From NCBI RefSeq assembly GCF_004117055.1, contig NZ_CP026363.1, forward strand, positions 3,154,001 through 3,218,000: DNA of 64,000 nucleotides, written 5' to 3'. Below the pieces are notes generated by a model. That model did not search any database. It was not told the origin of the DNA and was given only the letters and a program-made list of their open reading frames with translations. Source of the stretch: Brevibacillus agri (GTDB taxonomy: Bacteria; Bacillota; Bacilli; Brevibacillales; Brevibacillaceae). Both the position numbers and the translations under genes were made by a program. This document shows, piece after piece, positions 53,834-63,038 of this stretch (its first letter is position 1; each line of letters starts with the position of its first letter).

Positions 53834-54614
53834 TGGTGCCCACCTCCACCCATCCCAATGAATCAATTGCAGTCATCAGTTCTTTGTTGTTCTTCACATT
53901 ATCAAGAATCCCAATGATAAGCCGATGTAACGATTCATATTTTTGCAAAGCTAACTCCTCATTATACTCGCCATGTACGATATTGCTTAATTCCCGAAAC
54001 AATTTGTACCCATTTGCAGAGAATTCACGTGGGATAATCGAGCACCTTTCATCTACTCGTTTCAATAAATCAGAAAAATTTTTCGGGTTGCCACCCTCAT
54101 ACTTGGTATAGGAGATTTCAGCGGCATCGGCTGTTTGGACTGTAATTTTTTCGAAAATTTTACGTAAATACACTATGGCACCAGCACCAAGCCCTTCACG
54201 ATGAGCACGCTGTGCCTTTTCTAAAAGCTCCGAAAACTCACCGTACTGTTCTGTATTTAATAAAGCGTCAGGCGACAATTTTTCCGTGCGCTTTAATACC
54301 CGAACCTTAGGCGCACGTCCACTGATCTCTTCCTCGCAGTCCACCAAAAACCAAATCTGCACGGAAGCACCGCAATGACAAGTGAGAACGCAATCAATAC
54401 TGACAAGATGCCCGTTTACCCCTATGCAATAAATTTCTTCTCCAGAGCAAAAGGTACGAACGTCCGCACAATTCTTACAAAAGTAGTTTAATGCAATTCT
54501 GCCTACTTGTATTTTTTTTTGCTTGCCCATTGCAAGCTTTTTTTCTTTCAAAAAGCCCTCAACTTGCTTAAACTCAAGGGTTGGCGGTTTGGACAATATT
54601 TCGGATAACCGCAT
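53826..54614 (-). CDS. Restriction-island accessory protein with Cys-pair domain, unknown
   Basis: A 262-residue protein between hsdM and hsdS. The middle has cysteine pairs (NYFCKNCADVRTFC and LTCHCGASV) suggesting a zinc ribbon. The C-terminal half (GAGAIVYLRKIFEKITVQTA, ELSNIVHGEYNEE) resembles the DUF4145-type helical region often found beside restriction genes. It overlaps hsdM by one base and hsdS by eight, so it is made with the system. It may be a regulator or antirestriction/RNA-binding factor; function is not known. Confidence 0.7.
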   Translation of the reverse strand: MRLSEILSKPPTLEFKQVEGFLKEKKLAMGKQKKIQVGRIALNYFCKNCADVRTFCSGEEIYCIGVNGHLVSIDCVLTCHCGASVQIWFLVDCEEEISGRAPKVRVLKRTEKLSPDALLNTEQYGEFSELLEKAQRAHREGLGAGAIVYLRKIFEKITVQTADAAEISYTKYEGGNPKNFSDLLKRVDERCSIIPREFSANGYKLFRELSNIVHGEYNEELALQKYESLHRLIIGILDNVKNNKELMTAIDSLGWVEVGTND

Positions 54615-56188
54615 TACTGCCCCCCCTCGATCTCTGCAATAATTGCGTCAATCTCGCGCCTGAGCACATCTCCACGGGCGACAATACGCTTTATTTCAGC
54701 GTTAAGGGCAGTTATGTCGATCATTTCACGTTGATCCTTCTTTTCCACATAGGTAGAAACAGAAAGGTTGTAATCCTGCTCAGCAATTTGACTGTTTTGT
54801 ACAAGGCGGCTAAAATGCTCCTTCTCCTGGCGTGCCTTAAAAACTTGAACGATGTTTTGAATGTTTTCCTTTGTGAGCTTGTTATTATTTGTAATCTTTA
54901 CGTATTCATCTGAAGCGTCAATAAACAGTGTCGCGTTGTCGGATTTGGATTTTTTTAATACCATGACACAAGTGGCTATGCTTGTTCCAAAAAACAGATT
55001 ACTTGGTAATTGAATAATGCAATCTATAAAGTTGTTATCAATCAGATACTGGCGAATCTTCTTCTCTGCTCCGCCGCGATACAGAATTCCTGGAAAACAA
55101 ACAATTGCCGCTGTACCGTCCGTTGCAAGCCAAGAGAGACAGTGCATGATAAATGCAAGATCTGCTTTTGATTTTGGAGCAAGTACACCAGCAGGTGCAA
55201 AGCGTGGATCATTGATTAATGTCGCATCATCAGAGCCTGCCCATTTAATAGAATAAGGGGGATTGGAGACAATTACTTCAAATGGTTCTTCAGCATAGTG
55301 CGGTATGTATGGTGAAGACAAGGTATCTCCGTGCCCAATATCAAACTTATCATAATTAATATCATGCAAAAACATATTGATACGACATAAATTGTATGTA
55401 GTAATATTGATTTCCTGCCCATAAAAGCCTCTTGTTACATTGTTTTTACCGATAATTTTAGTAGCCTTTAAAAGCAATGATCCCGACCCGCAAGCAGGGT
55501 CATAAACTTTGTTCACCTTTTTTTTATCCCCTAATGCCAAAAGCGTCAGAAGTTCTGAAACCTCTTGAGGCGTAAAGTATTCACCACCGCTTTTTCCAGC
55601 GTTGGAAGCATACATGCCCATTAAATATTCATATGCCTCACCGAATGCATCAATGGTGTTGTCCTGATAGTTACCGAGCTTCATATCAGCGATGCCATTC
55701 ATAAGCTTTACAAGCCTTGCATTACGTTGAGCAACGGTTCCTCCGAGTTTATTGCTGTTCACATCGATGTCATCAAATAGACCTTTAAAGTTTTTTTCAC
55801 TGCGCGTGCCCTGTGCAGAAGCTTCTATGTTTTTAAAAATTTTTTCCAGCGTTTCATTGAGGTTTTCATCTTTGTCCGCTTTTTTTCGTACATTTTCAAA
55901 AAGCTCGCTTGGTAAAATAAAAAAGCCTTTGGTGTTTACCATATCCTCACGGGCTAGCTCGGCCTCTTCATCTGGAAGATTTGCATAATCAAAGTCTACA
56001 TTGCCTGCTTCAATTTCATCTTTATTGATGTAATGCGTTAAATTTTCTGATATGAAACGATAAAAGAGCATCCCTAATACGTATTGCTTAAAGTCCCATC
56101 CATCCACGCTTCCACGCAAGTCATTCGCGATATTCCATATGGTACGATGCAGTTCTGCTCTCTCTTGTTCTTTCCTATTGTCAGCCAT
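54614..56188 (-). CDS. hsdM: Type I restriction-modification methyltransferase subunit
   Basis: A 524-residue N6-adenine methyltransferase. SAM motif [15 protein letters not shown] and catalytic NPPY ([12 protein letters not shown]) are present, with the N-terminal HsdM helical domain ([20 protein letters not shown]). It is the first gene of the island operon, about 220 bases after a good promoter. AT-rich composition like hsdR and hsdS. Confidence 0.96.
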   Translation of the reverse strand: MADNRKEQERAELHRTIWNIANDLRGSVDGWDFKQYVLGMLFYRFISENLTHYINKDEIEAGNVDFDYANLPDEEAELAREDMVNTKGFFILPSELFENVRKKADKDENLNETLEKIFKNIEASAQGTRSEKNFKGLFDDIDVNSNKLGGTVAQRNARLVKLMNGIADMKLGNYQDNTIDAFGEAYEYLMGMYASNAGKSGGEYFTPQEVSELLTLLALGDKKKVNKVYDPACGSGSLLLKATKIIGKNNVTRGFYGQEINITTYNLCRINMFLHDINYDKFDIGHGDTLSSPYIPHYAEEPFEVIVSNPPYSIKWAGSDDATLINDPRFAPAGVLAPKSKADLAFIMHCLSWLATDGTAAIVCFPGILYRGGAEKKIRQYLIDNNFIDCIIQLPSNLFFGTSIATCVMVLKKSKSDNATLFIDASDEYVKITNNNKLTKENIQNIVQVFKARQEKEHFSRLVQNSQIAEQDYNLSVSTYVEKKDQREMIDITALNAEIKRIVARGDVLRREIDAIIAEIEGGQ

Positions 56189-56410
56189 TTTTTATTCCTC
56201 CCATTTTTACAAGCGATCCAGTTCTGCACTAATATCTTTATGATAAAACTTTTGAGTGCTATAATCCTTAATCCGCATATATGCCAACCGACTCGGTTTG
56301 GAGCTTGTTATTCTCCCAGCGGTGACAGCGGTTCAAAGTCGTAAAAAATACAGGCAAGCTGCTCTTGTAATATATTTAGTTTTTTTGAATGGATTTCAAA
56401 ACTTGATATA

Positions 56411-56439
56411 TTATAGCGCATGCTATAGTGGCTGGCAAT
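56411..56439 (-). promoter_or_regulatory. hsdM promoter overlapped by a palindrome
   Basis: Minus strand TTGCCA, 17 bases, TATAAT. The palindrome TATAGC-GCAT-GCTATA (56413-56428) covers the -10 and part of the spacer, a natural place for a repressor that delays restriction after transfer. The leader to hsdM is about 215 bases and shows no clear gene. Confidence 0.6.
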
Positions 56440-56563
56440 GAATGATAACGAAGAATACCGCGACTACAACCATACTGTTAGACTGCATCGTTAAACCACC
56501 TAGCTACACCACGTTGCCCAATCCCTCCTTCTCCAACCATCTCTTCAAAAAAAGTATCCAATC
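56440..56563. other. Right flank of the restriction island, nothing recognised
   Basis: The sequence changes here from AT-rich to the GC level of the neighbours. No gene, direct repeat or tRNA end could be identified as an attachment site. Confidence 0.4.
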
Positions 56564-56596
56564 AAAAAAGGCAGCGGCCCACCTGGAGCGTGCTGC
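56564..56596 (-). terminator. Terminator of the 57.0 kb gene pair
   Basis: On the minus strand GCAGC and GCTGC, with extra internal pairs, are followed by CTTTTTT. It lies after the unknown 112-residue gene. Confidence 0.65.
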
Positions 56597-56679
56597 ACGT
56601 AATGCTTGCGGCATACTGCGCGTTGCTCCTGACCGACCACTGCCCTTTTATTTTTTACCCGACAAGGCGTATGCCCCCT

Positions 56680-57018
56680 CTACCTGCCTCGCTTGAGTAG
56701 CGTACTCCCCTTCCAGTCAAAGCCGAGCGGGGCCCCGCTTTTTTCCGGGACCCACCCTTGCGCCACCGCTTCCGTGATGATCGCCTCCACCTCAGATGGC
56801 TTGATTGCCCGGCGCTCGCGCGTTGGCGCTGAGCCGCTCGCACCCGCCGACCTCGCGTCATGCACATCCGCTTTGGCATAGACGCGGATCAACTGCCCGG
56901 TTCCTTCCGCATGCTGAATCGTGACGACGATCAGCCCGTCGGCAGCGGGGCTGACCACCCAGCGGTATTCCGTTTGCCCCACGGTAATTTTCCGTGTGCC
57001 TTTTTTGCTTAACGCCAT
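56680..57018 (-). CDS. Hypothetical 112-residue protein
   Basis: Not recognised. It begins MALSKKGTRKITVGQTEYRW and contains a predicted beta-rich N-terminal half (WVVSPAADGLIVVTIQHAEG), a charged middle and a C-terminal EAVAQGWVPEKSGAPLGFDW segment. This looks like a small cytosolic domain with a helical region assigned to the AIKPSEVEAIITEAVAQGW end. CAGGAGGAAGGT precedes ATG 57018; an upstream in-frame ATG at 57063 is less likely. It follows the membrane protein gene by 25 bases and shares its operon. Confidence 0.7.
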   Translation of the reverse strand: MALSKKGTRKITVGQTEYRWVVSPAADGLIVVTIQHAEGTGQLIRVYAKADVHDARSAGASGSAPTRERRAIKPSEVEAIITEAVAQGWVPEKSGAPLGFDWKGSTLLKRGR

Positions 57019-57043
57019 ACCTTCCTCCTGTTCTTCCTGTCGG

Positions 57044-57628
57044 TCACTTCTGTCGTTGTTCATGATGCATCGGATTGGCTGGGCGCTCGCCTGACTCGGG
57101 GAGCGCGAAGCTCATCGCCTGAAACCAGACAAACACAGCGAGCAACAGCAAAGCCCCGACGACGGGATGCCGCAGCGCGAGCAACGTTGCGGACGGCTCC
57201 GCCTTCTTCTGTTCAGGCAGATGCCACCTCTCCATCAGCAAAAGATATGCCGTGTACAGCATCACCAGAAAAAACAAAAGCGGCTCCGCCTGCTCCAGCG
57301 TTATCATTTCACCAAGCATAGCCCCCATCATGCCCGCCATCAGGCCGGATAGCGTGCCTTCCACCACGGTCAGCGTCGACAAGGGCAAGCCCACCAAAAA
57401 GCCTGCCGTAGCGCCTGACGACATCCCCCACAGCGTGGAACGAGAAAGGCTCCCTTGGAATACGAGCCCAAACAACAGACCAGCGATCAGCCCAACCAGC
57501 ATCCCGATCGCCATGGCGCCTACCATCCCGTGCATCGGCTGTATGTGCCCTCTTCTTCGCCAGACTAGCCAGGCAAACCAGACGTACGCGATAATGACGA
57601 ACGCAAAAATCTGGAAAACGGCGCTCAT
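57044..57628 (-). CDS. Glycine-rich polytopic membrane protein, unknown
   Basis: A 194-residue membrane protein with about five helices. One is at the N-terminus (VFQIFAFVIIAYVWFAWLVW). Two glycine/methionine-rich helices follow (GAMAIGMLVGLIAGLLFGLV and GTLSGLMAGMMGAMLGEMI), and there is a C-terminal pair. The GxxxGMxxG spacing suggests tight helix packing. ATG 57628 follows AGAGGTGG. No known transporter family is recognised; it is probably co-transcribed with the 112-residue gene downstream. Confidence 0.7.
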   Translation of the reverse strand: MSAVFQIFAFVIIAYVWFAWLVWRRRGHIQPMHGMVGAMAIGMLVGLIAGLLFGLVFQGSLSRSTLWGMSSGATAGFLVGLPLSTLTVVEGTLSGLMAGMMGAMLGEMITLEQAEPLLFFLVMLYTAYLLLMERWHLPEQKKAEPSATLLALRHPVVGALLLLAVFVWFQAMSFALPESGERPANPMHHEQRQK

Positions 57629-57742
57629 GATACCACCTCTACGTATATGTCCCTCCTTACACCGTATGTCCAGGCGGTGCAAAACAGGACAAGAACAAGT
57701 GGCGGCGCCCTCTCGCATCGCCCTGCCAAACCAGCCTTCCTG

Positions 57743-59221
57743 CTACAACTCGATAACCTTTGTCGCGATATTTTTGCAAAACTCGCTGTCATGCTCCACA
57801 AACAAAATCGTCGGCGCGTGCTCCAAAAGCAGCTCCTCGATCTGCATGCGCGAAATGACGTCGATAAAGTTCAGCGGCTCATCCCATACGTACAGATGCG
57901 CCCGCTCGCACAAGCTTTTCGCGATCAGCACCTTTTTCTTCTGTCCCCCGCTGAAAGCGGCCATATCCTTTTCAAATTGCACGCGGGAAAAATCGAGCTT
58001 GCGAAGGATCGCTTTGAACAAGCTTTCGTCCAGCCCGTTGCTTCTGGCGTAATCCGTCAAATTGCCCTGTAAATGCGATGTATCCTGGGAGACGTAGGAA
58101 ATTTTCAGTTGGCTTCCTTTGCGGAATGTTCCCGTGTAGCGCACGTCCTCGCCGCAAATCAGCTTGAGGATGCTCGATTTGCCCGAGCCGTTTTTCCCCG
58201 ACAGCGCGATTCGCTCCCCTTGCGAAACCGAAAAACGGATGCCGCTCGTGACCTGTTTGTCTCCGTAAAAAATCGCAACGTCCACAAGCTCGACCAGGCG
58301 ATCTTTATGGTAAGCAAGCGGAGCGATTTTTAACGTGTCGCCTTGCTCCACGTTTTTCAGCAGCTTGGACTTTTCTTCGATGGCCGCATGCTGGCGCTGC
58401 TCCAGCGATTTTGCGCGCTTCATCATTTTCGCTGCCTTGTGGCCGACGTACCCTTTGTCTACCTTGGAGCCGGAATTTCTCGTGCCGTTTTTCGTTTTTT
58501 CCACTTCGTGCGACCAGTTGCTGGTGCGCTTCGCGGACTCGGACAGCCGTCTGATGTCCTTTTTCAGCCGCTCGTTTTCGGCCAGCTCATAGTTGTCCTG
58601 CCGCTCTTTGTTCTCCCACCACGTCGAAAAATTGCCTTTTTGAATCTCAATGTTCGTCTTGTTGATAGACAGGATGTGGTCGACGCAGTTGTCGAGAAAA
58701 GCTCTGTCGTGAGAGACGAGAATAAAGCCGCTTTTCGTCTGGAGGTAGTCGCTGACGAGCTTTCTGGCGCCCATGTCCAGATGGTTCGTCGGCTCATCAA
58801 TCAGCAAAAAGCTGTTTTCTTTCAAAAACAAGGCCGCAAGAAGCACCTTCGTCTGCTCGCCGTTGGACAACGTCGCAAACGGCCGCTCCAACACTTCCTC
58901 GTCCATCTGCAAAAAGGAAAACTCGCGCAGAAGCTCCCAGTGCATGTAATCGGGAATCATCTCCTGGATGATCTCTGCGGTGATTCGCTCCTTGTTTTCG
59001 ATTGGATACGGAAAATATTCGAACTGCACCTGCGCCGAGATCGTGCCGCTGTATTCATAGCGGCCGAGCAGCAGGTTCAGAAATGTCGTCTTCCCTCTGC
59101 CGTTCCTTCCGGTAAAGCCGAGCTTCCAATCGGTATCAATCTGGAAGCTCACGTTTTCAAAAATGTTATCGAAACTGCCGTCATAGGCAAAAGTCAGATT
59201 CGTCACTTTGATGGTCGACAT
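57743..59221 (-). CDS. lsa: ABC-F ribosomal protection protein, Lsa family
   Basis: A 492-residue protein with two ABC domains and no membrane segments. Walker A motifs are GRNGRGKTTFLNLL and GKNGSGKSSILKLI. Signatures are LSNGEQTKVLLAALF and FSGGQKKKVLIAKSL, Walker B LLIDEPTNHLD and LYVWDEPLNFID. The inter-domain linker (residues ~190-290) is long and basic, as in Lsa-type factors that bind the ribosomal E site and displace lincosamides, streptogramin A and pleuromutilins from the peptidyl-transferase centre. GGGGGATGAGG precedes the ATG. A complete attenuator controls it (59241-59432), supporting antibiotic-induced expression. Confidence 0.9.
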   Translation of the reverse strand: MSTIKVTNLTFAYDGSFDNIFENVSFQIDTDWKLGFTGRNGRGKTTFLNLLLGRYEYSGTISAQVQFEYFPYPIENKERITAEIIQEMIPDYMHWELLREFSFLQMDEEVLERPFATLSNGEQTKVLLAALFLKENSFLLIDEPTNHLDMGARKLVSDYLQTKSGFILVSHDRAFLDNCVDHILSINKTNIEIQKGNFSTWWENKERQDNYELAENERLKKDIRRLSESAKRTSNWSHEVEKTKNGTRNSGSKVDKGYVGHKAAKMMKRAKSLEQRQHAAIEEKSKLLKNVEQGDTLKIAPLAYHKDRLVELVDVAIFYGDKQVTSGIRFSVSQGERIALSGKNGSGKSSILKLICGEDVRYTGTFRKGSQLKISYVSQDTSHLQGNLTDYARSNGLDESLFKAILRKLDFSRVQFEKDMAAFSGGQKKKVLIAKSLCERAHLYVWDEPLNFIDVISRMQIEELLLEHAPTILFVEHDSEFCKNIATKVIEL

Positions 59222-59240
59222 AACCTCATCCCCCTGGATA

Positions 59241-59428
59241 AAAATAGAAGAGCTGCAAGAAAGTTACTCTCTTGCAGCTCAAATACGTATAACAAAACCT
59301 ACTCCACCCAGGAGCCGGATTTGGATATATCGCTTGAGTGAACAGATGTAGTAACTTTCTTGCATAGAAGGAAATAAGCATGCGAAAAAAACGCACTTGT
59401 TTTCCTTTTTTGAGCAAGAAAGCTTACT
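59241..59428 (-). promoter_or_regulatory. Ribosome-mediated transcription attenuator of lsa
   Basis: Three segments of the minus-strand leader are mutually complementary. A is AGTAAGCTTTCTTGC (59428-59414), B is TGCAAGAAAGTTACT (59364-59350) and C is AGTAACTTTCTTGCA (59268-59254). C is part of terminator GAGCTGCAAGA/TCTTGCAGCTC (59280-59250), which is followed by TTCTATTTTT. A:B pairing leaves the terminator free to form; B:C pairing (15 perfect bases) destroys it. The upstream ORF overlaps A, so a stalled ribosome would favour B:C and read-through. Confidence 0.85.
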
Positions 59429-59432
59429 TCAT
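59424..59432 (-). CDS. Two-codon leader ORF (Met-Lys-stop) of lsa
   Basis: ATGAAGTAA preceded by GGAG nine bases upstream (59445-59442). Its stop codon overlaps segment A of the attenuator. A ribosome held at this start by a peptidyl-transferase inhibitor would mask segment A. It is far too short for a functional peptide. Confidence 0.65.
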   Translation of the reverse strand: MK

Positions 59433-59463
59433 CGGCTTCAACTCCAGTCATCAAAGTACAACT

Positions 59464-59492
59464 ATCTTACCATACCGCGCTGCTTCTATCAA
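59464..59492 (-). promoter_or_regulatory. lsa promoter
   Basis: Minus strand TTGATA, 17 bases, TAAGAT. Start predicted near 59457, about 235 bases before the lsa ATG, leaving room for the attenuator. Confidence 0.7.
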
Positions 59493-59532
59493 CTATCCGG
59501 CACGCTCGCTCCACGAGCAAATGTCCCGGTGT

Positions 59533-59575
59533 CGCCAGGCTGCGCGCAGAGCTTCTGCCCCTTGCCCGCCTGGCG
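59533..59575 (-). terminator. Possible terminator of the carboxylase operon
   Basis: CGCCAGGC and GCCTGGCG pair perfectly around a 27-base loop 22 bases after the accC stop. No T run follows, so it may instead be a processing or stabilising hairpin. Confidence 0.4.
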
Positions 59576-59596
59576 AACCGAACCCGAGCGCTTTCG

Positions 59597-60973
59597 TCAT
59601 TTGCCGCCGCTTGCGGCTTCGGTTTCCTTCAGCTCCAGCGGATTTTTCTCCAAAAAGTTGGTCGCGAAATGGCCCGAGACAAAATCAGGATGCTCCAGCA
59701 GCTTTTCGTGAAACGGAATGGTCGTGTGCACGCCTTCGATCACGAACTCGCGCAAGGCCCGCTTCATGCGAGCAAGCGCTTCTTCGCGGCTTGTGCCCCA
59801 CACGATCAGCTTGGCGACCATGGAATCGTAAAACGGCGAAATCTCGTAGCCCGGGTAAACGGCGCTGTCGACGCGCACGCCGTAGCCTCCCGGCGGCAAG
59901 TAGTTGCGGACCTTTCCTGGCGACGGCATGAAATTTTTCGCTGGGTTTTCCGCATTGATCCGGCACTCGATCGCCCAGCCGTTGATTTTGACGTCTTCCT
60001 GGGAAAAGGACAGCGGATTGCCCGCCGCGACCGAAATCTGCTCTTTGATGAGGTCGATGCCCGTAATCATTTCCGTGACCGGATGCTCGACCTGGATGCG
60101 CGTGTTCATTTCCATGAAGTAAAACTGTCCGTGCCGATCGAGCAAAAATTCGACGGTGCCTGCTCCGTGGTACGAAACCGCCTTCGCGGCCGCGACAGCC
60201 GCTTGCCCCATCCGCTCGCGCAGCTCCGGATCGAGCGCAGGCGATGGCGCTTCCTCCACCAGCTTCTGGTGTCGGCGCTGGATCGAGCAGTCCCGCTCGC
60301 CCAGGTGAACGACGTTGCCGTGCTTGTCGCCCATCACCTGAATCTCCACATGGCGCGGCTCCTCGACGTATTTCTCCAGGTACACGCCCGCGTTGCCAAA
60401 AGCCGTCTCCGCCTCTTTTTGCGCCTGGCGAATCGCTTTTTCCAGCTCCTCGGCGTCAAAGGCGACGCGCATGCCTCTGCCGCCTCCGCCCGCCGTCGCC
60501 TTGACGATCACGGGATAGCCGATTTTCTCAGCCACCTGCAGCGCTTCGTCGATGTCGTCGATCAGCCCGTCCGTGCCTGGGACGAGCGGCACATTCGCCG
60601 CACTCATCGTCGCTTTGGCGACAGCTTTGTCTCCCATTTTCGTGATCGCGTCGGGATCAGGGCCGATGAACGTAATCGAACAATCCTGGCACAGTTGGGC
60701 AAACGAAGCGTTTTCCGCCAAAAAGCCGTAGCCGGGATGAATCGCATCCACGCCTGTGAGCAAGGCAACCGTCATGATCCGGGCCATGTTCAAGTAGCTG
60801 TCCTTCGATTCCTTCGGGCCGATGCAATACGCTTCGTCTGCCAGCTCGACGTGCAGCGCTTCGCGGTCTGCTTCCGAGTAGACGGCGACTGTGGCGATTC
60901 CCAGCTCCTGGCACGCCCGAATAATGCGCACGGCGATTTCGCCGCGATTGGCAATCAATACTTTCGTGAACAT
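59597..60973 (-). CDS. accC: Acyl-CoA carboxylase, biotin carboxylase subunit
   Basis: A 458-residue ATP-grasp enzyme that carboxylates biotin on a carrier. Motifs are [33 protein letters not shown], the ATP-binding [13 protein letters not shown] and [20 protein letters not shown]. In this operon with a propionyl-type carboxyltransferase and meaB it more likely serves propionyl-CoA carboxylation than fatty-acid synthesis. It is the last gene of the run. Confidence 0.95.
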   Translation of the reverse strand: MFTKVLIANRGEIAVRIIRACQELGIATVAVYSEADREALHVELADEAYCIGPKESKDSYLNMARIMTVALLTGVDAIHPGYGFLAENASFAQLCQDCSITFIGPDPDAITKMGDKAVAKATMSAANVPLVPGTDGLIDDIDEALQVAEKIGYPVIVKATAGGGGRGMRVAFDAEELEKAIRQAQKEAETAFGNAGVYLEKYVEEPRHVEIQVMGDKHGNVVHLGERDCSIQRRHQKLVEEAPSPALDPELRERMGQAAVAAAKAVSYHGAGTVEFLLDRHGQFYFMEMNTRIQVEHPVTEMITGIDLIKEQISVAAGNPLSFSQEDVKINGWAIECRINAENPAKNFMPSPGKVRNYLPPGGYGVRVDSAVYPGYEISPFYDSMVAKLIVWGTSREEALARMKRALREFVIEGVHTTIPFHEKLLEHPDFVSGHFATNFLEKNPLELKETEAASGGK

Positions 60974-60987
60974 AGGAACGCTCCTTC

Positions 60988-61449
60988 TTACTGTGGTTTG
61001 ACGACCAGCAACGCTCTGCCGTAATCGACGAGCTGACCGTCCGGTACAAGCACTTCCGTCACGATCCCGGCCACCGGCGACACAATGTCGGACGACAGTT
61101 GCAGCGCGTCCACGGTGCAGCGTCCGACTACCTCCTGCGCCTTGATCGCCTGGCCGACGGTCACTTGCGCGTAAAAGATGCCGACGGATGTGGACAGGAC
61201 AAGCTGTGTCGCTTCCTCTGGCACTTTTTCTTCGGCGACGGTGGCGACAGGCTCTGCCTCAGCCGTGGCCGCTGCTTCCTGGTAGCCTTGCTCGACTTCG
61301 CTTGCTTGCACAGGGAGCTCGGCTGCCGCTACAGCGACAGGCTCGCTTTTTTTGATGACGATCCGGGTCTTGCCCTTTTGCCATTCCAGCTCCTCGATCG
61401 AGGACTGGTTCACCAGCTTGATAAATTCACGCAGTTCATGCAGCTTCAT
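60988..61449 (-). CDS. BCCP-like carrier lacking the biotinyl lysine
   Basis: A 153-residue protein with the overall plan of a biotin carboxyl carrier. The N-terminal helix ([20 protein letters not shown]) matches AccB, a Glu/Ala/Pro-rich linker follows, and a lipoyl/biotinyl-like domain ends the protein ([20 protein letters not shown] to [14 protein letters not shown]). The hairpin that normally reads EAMKL or EAMKM here reads VDALQL: the acceptor lysine is Gln (residue 117). Codons were re-read to confirm (GAC GCG CTG CAA CTG). It should therefore not carry biotin by itself. It may act as a structural subunit while another BCCP supplies biotin. Confidence 0.85.
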   Translation of the reverse strand: MKLHELREFIKLVNQSSIEELEWQKGKTRIVIKKSEPVAVAAAELPVQASEVEQGYQEAAATAEAEPVATVAEEKVPEEATQLVLSTSVGIFYAQVTVGQAIKAQEVVGRCTVDALQLSSDIVSPVAGIVTEVLVPDGQLVDYGRALLVVKPQ

Positions 61450-61466
61450 TCCAAGACGCTCCCCTC

Positions 61467-63017
61467 TTACAATGGGATGTTCCCATGCTTTTTATATGGA
61501 CGCTCTTCCTGCTTGTTGCGGAGCATCTCCAACGCCTGGGCGACCTTCAGGCGAGTTTCGCGCGGGTCGATCACATCGTCGACCATGCCCAGGCTGGCTG
61601 CGACGTACGGATTGGCGAACTTCTCGCGGTAGAGCGCGATTTTTTCCGCGCGCGTCGCTGCCGGGTCTTCGCTGCTCTCGATTTCCTTGGCAAAAATGAC
61701 ATTGGCTGCGCCTTCCGGTCCCATCACGGCGATTTCCGCATTCGGCCAGGCGTAGACGATATCGGCGCCAATCGACTTGGAGTTGAGCGCCACGTAAGCT
61801 CCGCCGTATGCCTTGCGCAAAATGACGGTGATCTTCGGCACGGTCGCTTCCGAGTAGGCGTACAAAATTTTCGCGCCGTGGCGGATGATTCCCCCGTGCT
61901 CCTGGTTGATCCCCGGGAAAAAGCCGGAGACGTCCTCGAAGGTCAAGAGCGGGATGTTGAAGCAATCGCAGAAGCGGATGAACCGCGCCAGCTTGTCGGA
62001 GGAATGAATGTCGAGTCCTCCAGCCATCACCTTCGGCTGGTTGGCGATGATCCCGACGCTGTGTCCGTCGATGCGGGCCAGTCCGATGACGATGTTGCGG
62101 GCGAAGTTCGGCTGCACCTCCATGAAGTCGCCGAAGTCGACGATTTTTTCGATCACCTTGCGCACATCGTACACTTTTGTGCTCTCGGCAGGCACCAGCT
62201 CCAGCAGTTCCTCCTGCCAGTCCTTGCCGACTTCCGCTTCCGCCACAGGGGCGCGATCGCGGTTGTTTTGCGGCAGGAAGCCAAGCAGCCTGCGCACGCT
62301 TTCGAGCACCTCCTGCTCGGACTCGGCCGTGAAGTGGGCGTTGCCGCTGACGGAAGAATGCACCCGCGCGCCGCCCAAATCTTCCGCGGAAATTTTCTCG
62401 CCCGTCACCGTTTCGATGACTTTCGGACCCGTAATGAACATCTGGCTTGTCTTTTCCACCATGAACACGAAGTCGGTAATCGCCGGAGAGTAGACAGCGC
62501 CGCCTGCGCACGGGCCGAGAATGACCGAGATTTGCGGGATGACGCCGGAGTAGATCGCATTGCGGTAAAAAATCGTGCCGTAGCCGTCAAGCGAGCTGAC
62601 GCCTTCCTGGATGCGCGCGCCGCCGGAGTCGTTCAGCCCGATGAACGGAGCGCCGTTTTTCGCCGCCAAATCCATCACCTTGGCAATTTTCATCGCGTGC
62701 ATTTCTCCGAGCGCGCCGCCAAACACGGTAAAATCTTGCGCGAACAAGTAGACGGGGCGCCCGTTGATTTTGCCGTAGCCCGTCACGACGCCTTCGCCGG
62801 GCGCTTCCATCTGGTCCAGCCCAAAGTGCGTGGCCCGGTGCTCGACAAACGGATTCAGCTCCACGAACGTGTCCGGGTCGAGCAGCAACTCGATCCGCTC
62901 GCGGGCGGTCAGCTTGCCGCGGTTGTGCTGGGCATCAATGCGCGCATCGCCGCCGCCCAACTGGATTTTGAATTTGCGTTCCATCAATTCGTCGATTTTT
63001 TCGTACATATCGCTCAT
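61467..63017 (-). CDS. Acyl-CoA carboxylase beta subunit (propionyl/methylmalonyl type)
   Basis: A 516-residue carboxyltransferase. Landmarks are GKLTARERIELLLDPDTFVE, FAQDFTVFGGALGEMHAMKI, GLNDSGGARIQEGVSSLDGY and the second-domain KAYGGAYVALNSKSIGADIV. Such subunits act in propionyl-CoA carboxylase or methylmalonyl-CoA decarboxylase. Linkage to meaB supports a propionyl-CoA to methylmalonyl-CoA route. Gap to the BCCP-like gene is 17 bases, so they are co-transcribed. Confidence 0.94.
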   Translation of the reverse strand: MSDMYEKIDELMERKFKIQLGGGDARIDAQHNRGKLTARERIELLLDPDTFVELNPFVEHRATHFGLDQMEAPGEGVVTGYGKINGRPVYLFAQDFTVFGGALGEMHAMKIAKVMDLAAKNGAPFIGLNDSGGARIQEGVSSLDGYGTIFYRNAIYSGVIPQISVILGPCAGGAVYSPAITDFVFMVEKTSQMFITGPKVIETVTGEKISAEDLGGARVHSSVSGNAHFTAESEQEVLESVRRLLGFLPQNNRDRAPVAEAEVGKDWQEELLELVPAESTKVYDVRKVIEKIVDFGDFMEVQPNFARNIVIGLARIDGHSVGIIANQPKVMAGGLDIHSSDKLARFIRFCDCFNIPLLTFEDVSGFFPGINQEHGGIIRHGAKILYAYSEATVPKITVILRKAYGGAYVALNSKSIGADIVYAWPNAEIAVMGPEGAANVIFAKEIESSEDPAATRAEKIALYREKFANPYVAASLGMVDDVIDPRETRLKVAQALEMLRNKQEERPYKKHGNIPL

Positions 63018-63038
63018 CGTCCGACCTTCTTCCTGTCC

